Shown here piece after piece: positions 1 to 5,284 of a stretch of DNA of 7,429 nucleotides (within the stretch, counting starts at the first letter, position 1; every line of letters begins with the position of its first letter). Location: NCBI GenBank assembly GCA_026415535.1, contig JAOAGX010000100.1, positions 1-7,429 of the forward strand. The letters are read 5' to 3'. The notes beneath the pieces were generated by a model that saw only the letters and a program-made list of their open reading frames with translations, did not search any database and was not told the DNA's origin. The DNA comes from Armatimonadota bacterium. GTDB lineage: Bacteria; Armatimonadota; UBA5829. A program made the position numbers and the translations under genes.

Positions 1-2000
1 CCAACCGAACCGCACTTCATCGCAACAGGACGAGGCGCAGAACCAGAAGAAACCTTAGTCACCGTCGCCTCCTCAATCACACGCTCAGAAGGATAACCGT
101 TGATCATCCTCGTCCTGATCGTGCCGGTTACGTTTACCACGTCTCCAGGCACCAAGTTGTAATCCGTTATTGCAACCCGTAATCCGGAAGTTCGATTCGG
201 GTCTGCAATGTATATGCACCCCTCGGAGGAGGTAAAGTTTGCTGTGACTACCCTGGAGTAAATGTCCACAATCCAGTTGTTGGGCATCTGTTTTACAGAT
301 GAGCACGTGTTCGGCGCAGGCTTGGCAGACGCATACGCGGCAGCTGAGTAATGACCGTCAGCATCGTGCGCGAATGCCGCATAGTAATACGTCCGACCGT
401 TGACCAAACCAGTATGCTCGAAACCGTCTGTCGAACCAGGCGATGCGGCACGGTCACAGAGACGAACACCGTCGGTCGGACTTGTAGGATACCCGGTTTC
501 CTTATACTGTACGACCGTGCCGGTGAAATTGGCGCTTGTTGGATTCGTCCACGCTAGTCGGTTAATACCGTCGGATGGCGTGGCGCGGAACAAGGTGACC
601 GGACCGGGAGGGAATGCGGTGATCGTAATATCCAGCGCGGTGGTTTGATTTTCAAGAACCTGAACGTTCGGAACAGTCTGACCGGTGTAATAAAGCTTGC
701 TCGCAGATACGGTGTAGGTTCCAACGGGGAGATTTATTGAGTAGTTTCCTCCCGTGCCTGATCTGGCCTCGTAAGAGCCCGCCGTCACGGTTGCGTCGGG
801 GATACCGTTTCCAAACTGATCGAGCACCCTGCCGGCTATCGTGCCCGAAGGACCTGCCGGCGGCAAATTGTGCTTGGTGTACCACGTGTTGAAAACTCCT
901 GTACCTCCAGCCCCGTTCGAGTTTTCCTCCCAAATAACCGTCAACACACCAGCACCGTAGCCTATGTCTGGGAAAAGCGAGTTGGAATTGGGTGTGTTTG
1001 AGATGTTCACCCAAGGACTCCACGAACCAGACGAGTTAGTCGTATACCAGATCTCGCCAACGCCGTATTGGCTGTTGTCGGCCACCACGTGGCAGAAGCC
1101 CTGATCGTCAACCGCTATCTTAGGCCTGATCAAATAGGATACGCCGCCCGGCAGGGCCACCGGTGCTGTCCACGTCGAACCGTTCCACTTCTGGTACCAG
1201 TTCTGGTCCTCAGCGTTGTAGACAACGTGGACTTGATTACCCGGCCCGACCGCAATACCGGGTGTTGAAGGACCAGTCGCCTTTGTCGAAATCTCCTGCC
1301 TTGCTTGCCAAACGCCTCCTACCCGACGTCTCGCATTGATGCGGTAGTCACCGGTGATACGTTCAGCCCAAACTACCGTTACATCGCCATTGGAAGATAT
1401 CGCCACGTTGGAGTTAACCGATCCGTAGACGGGACCACCAACAGTGTTGGATATGTTCAGAGCCGAGCCGAAACCGCTCCCAGTCCACTCCGAGAAGAAG
1501 ACATCGTAGTTATCTTCGGCATAAAGAGCCTCATCCCAAGCCACTACGGGACCTACCGTGCCCCTTGCAGCTATCGAAGGTCTGAGCGACTTAATAGCGG
1601 TATTGCTGGCGTTGTAAATCGGCCCCCACGCGCCGCTGAACCGGCGATACCATATCTCGAAGTTCGAGCCGGACTGATCGCTCACCCAGGCAACGTGCGC
1701 GTCGGAGCCGTTTACCGCAACCACCGGCCAGTAGCAATTGATCGAACCTCCCTGCGATATCTGAACTGGCGAAGAAAACGACCCACCGACGTTATTTGTG
1801 TACCATATCTGGAAGGTCGTGCCTCCTACGCGCTCCCGCCAAACTACGTGCGCCTTGCCATTCGCATCTGAGGCCATCCGAGGATCTAGACTGTCCTGTG
1901 AGGTCATAGCTACAGGCGCGGCAGGCGTCCAGCACCATAAGGGTTGAGCCAAACAAAGAGCGCCTACAGACAATAAAAGTCCCAGCCAGAATCGCTTCAC
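1..2000 (-). CDS. Secreted propeller / CarboxypepD_reg-like / FN3 / OB-like protein (gene B), 3' end beyond window
   Basis: I translated this frame line by line. It is open from a GTG at 2000-1998 to the window edge: 666 codons with no stop, plus two bases of the next. The product starts MKRFWLGLLLSVGALCLA, a signal peptide with likely cleavage after residue 18, so it is exported. Residues 40-357 hold seven repeats about 50 residues apart (near 40, 92, 141, 198, 248, 293 and 344), each of the form xIAVDxxGxxHVVW. This looks like a seven-bladed BNR/sialidase-like propeller, but no catalytic residues are recognisable. Residues 387-461 look like a carboxypeptidase-regulatory-like beta-sandwich (TIAGRVLDQFGNGIPDATV, later GTYTVSAS). 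Residues 464-561 form an FN3-like block, and 566 onward an OB-like barrel (GCIYIADPNRTSGLRV at 594-609). FN3 and barrel closely match gene A, so the two are paralogs. The GTG is supported by the signal peptide, a GAGGTGG Shine-Dalgarno 10 nt upstream and a 4-bp overlap with repaired gene A. Function is unknown; surface or extracellular binding is inference. Confidence 0.88.
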   Translation of the reverse strand, partial: MKRFWLGLLLSVGALCLAQPLWCWTPAAPVAMTSQDSLDPRMASDANGKAHVVWRERVGGTTFQIWYTNNVGGSFSSPVQISQGGSINCYWPVVAVNGSDAHVAWVSDQSGSNFEIWYRRFSGAWGPIYNASNTAIKSLRPSIAARGTVGPVVAWDEALYAEDNYDVFFSEWTGSGFGSALNISNTVGGPVYGSVNSNVAISSNGDVTVVWAERITGDYRINARRRVGGVWQARQEISTKATGPSTPGIAVGPGNQVHVVYNAEDQNWYQKWNGSTWTAPVALPGGVSYLIRPKIAVDDQGFCHVVADNSQYGVGEIWYTTNSSGSWSPWVNISNTPNSNSLFPDIGYGAGVLTVIWEENSNGAGGTGVFNTWYTKHNLPPAGPSGTIAGRVLDQFGNGIPDATVTAGSYEARSGTGGNYSINLPVGTYTVSASKLYYTGQTVPNVQVLENQTTALDITITAFPPGPVTLFRATPSDGINRLAWTNPTSANFTGTVVQYKETGYPTSPTDGVRLCDRAASPGSTDGFEHTGLVNGRTYYYAAFAHDADGHYSAAAYASAKPAPNTCSSVKQMPNNWIVDIYSRVVTANFTSSEGCIYIADPNRTSGLRVAITDYNLVPGDVVNVTGTIRTRMINGYPSERVIEEATVTKVSSGSAPRPVAMKCGSV

Positions 2001-2218
2001 CTTAGTATCACCACCTCGGTGTTGTCTCGAACTCGAACTTGACGACGATTAGCAGTCCACCCAACGGGTACCGAACCTTCGACGACGCCAACTACCGTAA
2101 CAAAATTGCCAGCAACCGCACTACTCGGCGCAGGGCACACCACACAAACACCCATCCTCCCGTCAATATCCGGGATTAGACTGCCGTCGTCAACCCATAT
2201 ACAGTTGGAATTGCCCTG
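1997..2218 (-). pseudogene. Out-of-frame C-terminal remainder of gene A (second OB-like barrel)
   Basis: This 73-codon stretch has no start codon of its own. It continues gene A in a different frame with a sensible barrel sequence: QGNSNCIWVDDGS, then GRMGVCVV, AGNFVTVVGVVEG and RQVRVRDNTEVVILR, ending in TGA at 1999-1997. The WVDDGS and D-GR-GV signature directly after a GKVT strand is what I expect of this barrel type; gene A in its own frame ends in unrelated residues. Adding one G to the GGG run at 2214-2216 joins the two parts as GKVTRGNSNCIWVDDGS. The restored stop overlaps the gene B start by four bases (GTGA at 2000-1997), a normal operon junction, which supports the repair. It may be a real mutation or a sequencing or assembly error. 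Confidence 0.8.
2011..2017 (-). promoter_or_regulatory. Ribosome binding site of gene B
   Basis: GAGGTGG on the minus strand lies 10 nt before the GTG at 2000. It sits inside the out-of-frame tail of gene A. It supports the GTG start, which has a signal peptide directly after it, over the first internal ATG at residue 32. Confidence 0.55.
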
Positions 2219-4119
2219 GTGACCTTGCCGGCGATCTTGACCAGTAGCCCCATAGTGTTAGTTCCCACGCCAGGCTTGCCATTCGCGTCCACTACTCCAG
2301 GCACATAAGGCGGCACAGCCGCACCGCCAACTGCAAGACAACCCATCGCAACCGGTTTTAGCGGGATTCCGCCCGATACACGTGTTATCGAAGTTGCGTT
2401 CAACTGTCTTTCCGAGGCAACGCCGCTGACAAATCGGGTGGACATCGAGCCGCTTATGTTGACCACATCGCCGATCGTAAGGCCAGCACTCGAACCTACG
2501 ACGCGTAATCCCGAAGTACGATTCGGCTCCTCTACGTAAAAGCAACCGTCGGCCGAAAAGATCGCCGTAACTCGTTTCGCAATCAGTTCAAGCGAACTTC
2601 CGTCTGGAAGTCTCTTTGCATAGGCGCAGGTCACCACACGAGGAGTCGCGGAAACATACGTCGGAGCTGAGAAGTTGCCGCAGTCGTCGTGAGCAAACGC
2701 TGCGTAATAGTGCGTAACACCGTTGACGAGTCCGGAATGTGTAAACTGGTCGGAAGAGCCAGGCGGAGCGCTGCGGTCACATACCAAGGCCCCGTCAGCC
2801 GGACCGGATGGGTACCCAGTAGTCTTGAAACGTATCATAGTGCCGGAGAAGTTCGAACCCGACGGGTTGATCCAAGAAAGCCTAACTTGGCTGTCTAGCG
2901 CAACTGCCGAAAGTGACTGAACAGGTCCCGGCGCACCGCACGTGCCGCGAACGGAATAGTAAATATTTGCTGGCACGCTCGTCTTGCGCTCCTCCCAAAC
3001 AGCAACAGGCGGCCTGTTTGTGCTCAGAGCAACCGCGCCATAGTCAACCTTGCTGGTGTTCGCACCTGCGGAAACCAACTCCGGCGCAGAGAACGAATTG
3101 TAGTCATAAGTGCGATAGTAAAGCTCCTGCGTGCTACCCTGAGCATACAAATAGCAAAGCACATTGCGCGAGTCGAACGCACCGTCTTGAAACCATTCGC
3201 TCCCCCAGTTTTGCGGAGCTGTCCAGGAGGTCCCGTTCCATCTACGATAGCCCTGCACATTGCTACTGCCACCGAATTTGTCAATCCAGAATACGTTTGG
3301 ATAGTCGTTGCGGTCGAGAACTATTCTGGGGCTCTTGCCATAGATCTGAGTGGAGATCATAAACCATTGATCGGAAGGCAACCACGCATTGGGGTCACCA
3401 AGGTTGGTGTTTTTCGTGTACCAAACTTGAAAAGTCGTATCGTCAATCGAGTCGTCGTGCCAAACAATATGAACCGTGTTACCGAATCGGTCCACGGCCA
3501 GATCTGGAGACACCGAACCGTAAGCATGAGCAGTCGGATTTGAGGAAACGTTTTTACGAGGCTGCCAAACACCAGCCTGTCTCTTGCGATATATTATGTC
3601 GGCCGCACCGCCAACCATGTTTCCCTGTGACCAGACAACGTGCACATTGTTAAACCTATCGACGGCTACGCACGGGCGCGTGCAGGAATCTCGATCGCTA
3701 CCGGTGCCGGGGCTCAGCATTGTCGGACCGGACCATGTCGAGCCATTGTATTCCCAGTAGTAAACGGTGTAAGGGGTATTGGTTGTGCCGTCTACTCTGT
3801 AAATGCCGACAATGTGCACGCGATTATCTGAGCCGACTGCTATGTCACATTCGGGCTCCTTGTAGTTAGGACCAGGAAGATCGTAAGGCGAGGACCAGGA
3901 GAGGCCGTTCCAAACGCGGTAGACAAGGTTGAGTTGCCCGCCGGAAGCCTGAACTGGGTAGACGCAATGAATGCGGCCGTCCGGACCTGTGGCCAATGCG
4001 GGCCGCGACGCCCCTGCCGCCCCCGGTGTAAGATTGGTCTCAACAGTCCAGGCCAGAACGCCTCCAGCGGCGAGGAAAACCATTATTAAGGCCGCGGGCA
4101 CCAAGGCCTGTTTCTTCAA
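2176..4119 (-). CDS. Secreted propeller / FN3 / OB-like protein (gene A), C-terminus cut by an apparent frameshift
   Basis: The frame encodes 647 residues from a TTG start. An in-frame TAA lies eight codons upstream with no ATG or GTG between, and GGGGGG sits 6 nt before the TTG. MKKQALVPAALIMVFLAAGG then VLA is a signal peptide, with likely cleavage after residue 23. Seven propeller-like strands follow, near residues 40, 92, 150, 206, 265, 314 and 360 (for example CVAVDRFNNVHVVW and DLAVDRFGNTVHIVW). They suggest a seven-bladed BNR/sialidase-like propeller without a recognisable active site. Residues 395-494 are FN3-like; 43 of 71 residues match gene B by hand count. An OB-like barrel follows (about 498-582, with EPNRTSGLRV), and a second barrel starts near 590. 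That barrel breaks off: after GLLVKIAGKV the frame gives 14 unrelated residues and a TAA, while the expected continuation lies in another frame down to 1997. Repaired, the protein would have about 707 residues. It is the first gene of an operon with gene B. Function is unknown. Confidence 0.88.
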   Translation of the reverse strand: MKKQALVPAALIMVFLAAGGVLAWTVETNLTPGAAGASRPALATGPDGRIHCVYPVQASGGQLNLVYRVWNGLSWSSPYDLPGPNYKEPECDIAVGSDNRVHIVGIYRVDGTTNTPYTVYYWEYNGSTWSGPTMLSPGTGSDRDSCTRPCVAVDRFNNVHVVWSQGNMVGGAADIIYRKRQAGVWQPRKNVSSNPTAHAYGSVSPDLAVDRFGNTVHIVWHDDSIDDTTFQVWYTKNTNLGDPNAWLPSDQWFMISTQIYGKSPRIVLDRNDYPNVFWIDKFGGSSNVQGYRRWNGTSWTAPQNWGSEWFQDGAFDSRNVLCYLYAQGSTQELYYRTYDYNSFSAPELVSAGANTSKVDYGAVALSTNRPPVAVWEERKTSVPANIYYSVRGTCGAPGPVQSLSAVALDSQVRLSWINPSGSNFSGTMIRFKTTGYPSGPADGALVCDRSAPPGSSDQFTHSGLVNGVTHYYAAFAHDDCGNFSAPTYVSATPRVVTCAYAKRLPDGSSLELIAKRVTAIFSADGCFYVEEPNRTSGLRVVGSSAGLTIGDVVNISGSMSTRFVSGVASERQLNATSITRVSGGIPLKPVAMGCLAVGGAAVPPYVPGVVDANGKPGVGTNTMGLLVKIAGKVTRAIPTVYGLTTAV

Positions 4120-4125
4120 CTTTAT

Positions 4126-4131
4126 CCCCCC
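4126..4131 (-). promoter_or_regulatory. Purine-rich ribosome binding site of gene A
   Basis: A GGGGGG run ends 6 nt before the TTG at 4119. It is not a canonical AGGAGG, but the position is right and no other candidate start exists between the upstream in-frame TAA and this TTG, so it helps fix the start. Confidence 0.45.
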
Positions 4132-4139
4132 ACAAGCAC

Positions 4140-4166
4140 ATTATCCCACATACGAATATCTGTCAA
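4140..4166 (-). promoter_or_regulatory. Sigma70-type promoter of the gene A-gene B operon
   Basis: A perfect -35 box TTGACA (4166-4161) is followed 15 nt later by GATAAT (4145-4140), which matches TATAAT at five of six positions. A TG one base before the -10 box makes it an extended -10. The 15-nt spacer is shorter than the usual 17, which the extended -10 may offset; read at 17 nt, the -10 would be the poorer TAATGT. Transcription would start near 4133, giving a leader of only about 14 nt that just includes the GGGGGG ribosome site. Confidence 0.65.
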
Positions 4167-4270
4167 GGGGCGAGCGTAGATGAGTCAGTTCAGTTTCGCG
4201 AGTGCAGATTTTTGTCACGATCTCCCATATTATCAACCACATCACCCCGAGCACTCCGACACCTGCCATC

Positions 4271-4523
4271 CCTCATCCCGAAGCAAAAAGCGTTATTCCT
4301 AACGAAGTGTTGTTCCTAACGAAAAGCACTATCCCAAGAAAAAGTCCCACCCCGACCGAAACGTTTCATCCTAAGCGAAAACCGTCGTCCCGGAATAAAA
4401 ACGCCATACTGAAACAAAACCGTCATCCTGAGCGAAAGGCGTCACCCTAAAGAAAACCGTCACCCTGAGCTAAAGGGGTCATCCTAAAGAAAACCGTCAT
4501 CCTGAGCGAAGCGAAGGATCTCG
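4271..4523 (+). repeat. Left tandem array of a degenerate ~19-bp repeat (13 units)
   Basis: The approximate consensus is CGTCATCCTGAGCGAAAAC. Units begin near 4271, 4291, 4309, 4327, 4345, 4364, 4383, 4402, 4421, 4440, 4458, 4477 and 4495, so spacing stays at 18-20 bp throughout. Units nearest the centre (4421 onward) are the best conserved, and those at the left end are decayed. One more possible unit lies near 4240. The last unit continues as the longer element of 4496-4523, which adds GCGAAGGATCTCG. There are no spacers, so this is a simple degenerate tandem array. A 19-bp period is not a multiple of three, so the open frame across it does not encode a repeat protein. Confidence 0.85.
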
Positions 4524-4578
4524 ACACAACGTCCTGGTCCACCTAACGCACGAGATTCTTCGCTTTGCTCAGAATGAC
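4496..4578. repeat. Central imperfect inverted repeat (28-bp arms, 27-bp loop)
   Basis: The arm at 4496-4523 begins GTCATCCTGAGCGAAGCGAA and ends GGATCTCG. The arm at 4551-4578 is its reverse complement at 25 of 28 positions by hand count; the differences are transitions. The loop (4524-4550) shows nothing recognisable. The core GAGCGAAGCGAAG with flanking GTCATNCTGA resembles short intergenic palindromic elements I recall from several environmental bacterial phyla. It marks the point where the repeat orientation flips between the two arrays. As RNA it would fold into a stable stem, but no T-run follows, so it is not a standard terminator. Confidence 0.85.
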
Positions 4579-4635
4579 ATGTTATGGCTAGAATGACTTT
4601 TATGGTTGGAATGACGTAATTATGGTCAGAATGAC

Positions 4636-4713
4636 GTGTTATGGTAGGAACGATGCAATTACGTCCAGAACGACCTGTTATGGTAGGAACGGTGCAATTA
4701 CGTTCAGAACGAC
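4636..4713. repeat. Tandem duplication of a 39-bp dimer within the right array
   Basis: Positions 4636-4674 and 4675-4713 match at 36 of 39 positions by hand count. Each copy holds two different 19-20-bp units (one with TTATGGTAGGAACG, one with GCAATTACGT). This higher-order repeat is the best conserved adjacent pair in the array and looks like a recent expansion step. Confidence 0.85.
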
Positions 4714-4833
4714 GTGTTATGCTCAGAATGACATTTTACGGTCAGAATGACGGTTTAAAGGTCAGAACGACGTTTTGTGATCGGAACAACGTGTTACGAA
4801 TGGAACGGATGTAAAGACGAATAAGAAAACGAC

Positions 4834-4899
4834 GCAGAGATTCTTCGCTTCGCTCAGAATGACGATGATGCTGGACCTATTCGCTTCGCTCAGAATGAC
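4834..4899 (-). repeat. Two further copies of the long palindromic-element arm
   Basis: GATTCTTCGCTTCGCTCAGA (4839-4858), continuing ATGAC to 4863, and TTCGCTTCGCTCAGAATGAC (4880-4899) are both in the same orientation as the right arm of the central hairpin. Here they have no inverted partner close by. They show that the array contains both the full element and many 19-bp units lacking its inner GAAGCGAAG part. Confidence 0.75.
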
Positions 4900-4980
4900 G
4901 GTCTACGTTCAGAATGACGTTTTATGCCCGAATGGCGTGTTATGTTTCGAATCGGAATGACGTGTTATGCTCAGAATGAC

Positions 4981-5284
4981 AAAAAAGGCTTGAGAGCGCC
5001 GTCAACCAGAGCATTCGGGCTCAGCAACACACAGTTTCAGGCATCTGGATTACACAGCACTCCCAAGCATCAGATGATCTGGTGCAGCATCCGTTTTCAG
5101 TTGGGCAAGATTTGTGACTGTGATGGCTCTCAAAACCATCAGATGATCCGGAGTAATATCATCCGAACTTACTAAACAATCAGTTCAGGCCAGCGCACGA
5201 ATCCTTCCTGACCTATGTCGGCATGTAGCATCCCCTGAAATTAAACAATCAGTCCAAGGTTGCTAATTGCGCTGAACTGCTCCG
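4981..5284. other. Non-coding spacer downstream of clpB with two pairs of short direct repeats
   Basis: No supported gene, RNA gene or strong terminator lies in these 304 bases. CATCAGATGATCTGG (5068-5082) recurs as CATCAGATGATCCGG (5137-5151). TAAACAATCAGTTCA (5173-5187) recurs as TAAACAATCAGTCCA (5242-5256). Both pairs are exactly 69 bp apart, but the sequence between the matching blocks is not clearly alike. The first block is partly self-complementary (CAGAT-G-ATCTG). A six-T run on the minus strand (4986-4981) follows only a weak 3-bp stem. Confidence 0.6.

Larger units (their letters stand above)
4551..4980 (-). repeat. Right tandem array of the same ~19-bp repeat, inverted (about 20 units)
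   Basis: The plus-strand consensus is GTGTTATGGTCAGAATGAC; its reverse complement begins GTCATTCTGA, matching the left array, so the two are inverted copies of one family. Units end near 4578, 4597, 4615, 4635, 4654, 4674, 4693, 4713, 4732, 4751, 4771, 4790, 4810, 4833, 4863, 4899, 4918, 4936, 4961 and 4980. Most steps are 18-20 bp. The longer steps before 4863 and 4899 hold units that carry the extra TTCGCTTCGCTCAGAATGAC segment. The tail between conserved cores differs from the left array (ATAACAC against GCGAAAAC), so the two arms have diverged or expanded separately. Confidence 0.85.

Noticed and set aside
1943..1960. Lipoprotein signal in gene B (Cys16)
   Set aside because: The residues before the Cys are G-A-L, which do not fit the lipobox; ordinary signal peptidase cleavage after CLA is more likely.
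2205..2222. Programmed ribosomal frameshift in gene A
   Set aside because: No slippery heptamer, stimulatory pseudoknot or internal Shine-Dalgarno is apparent; a one-base loss in GGG explains the break more simply.
4202..4450. 82-codon plus-strand open frame across the left array
   Set aside because: It is made of the non-triplet 19-bp repeat, has no ribosome site, and gives a low-complexity product rich in P, K, T and N.
4946..4953. TTCGAATC as a tRNA T-loop
   Set aside because: No acceptor stem, anticodon arm or CCA-side pairing surrounds it; it is part of a decayed repeat unit.
4271..4980. CRISPR array
   Set aside because: Units are contiguous with no unique spacers, vary strongly, and invert at the centre; no cas gene is nearby.
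4981..5004. Rho-independent terminator for clpB (minus strand GGCGCTCTCAAGCC then six T)
   Set aside because: The stem has only about three base pairs and lies about 280 nt past the stop codon; too weak to annotate.
4924..5175. 83-codon plus-strand open frame at the end of the right array
   Set aside because: It starts inside a repeat unit, crosses unrelated spacer sequence, and shows no domain or ribosome site.
4120..5284. Insertion sequence remnant in the spacer
   Set aside because: No transposase fragment is readable in any frame and no terminal inverted repeats with target duplications bound the region.
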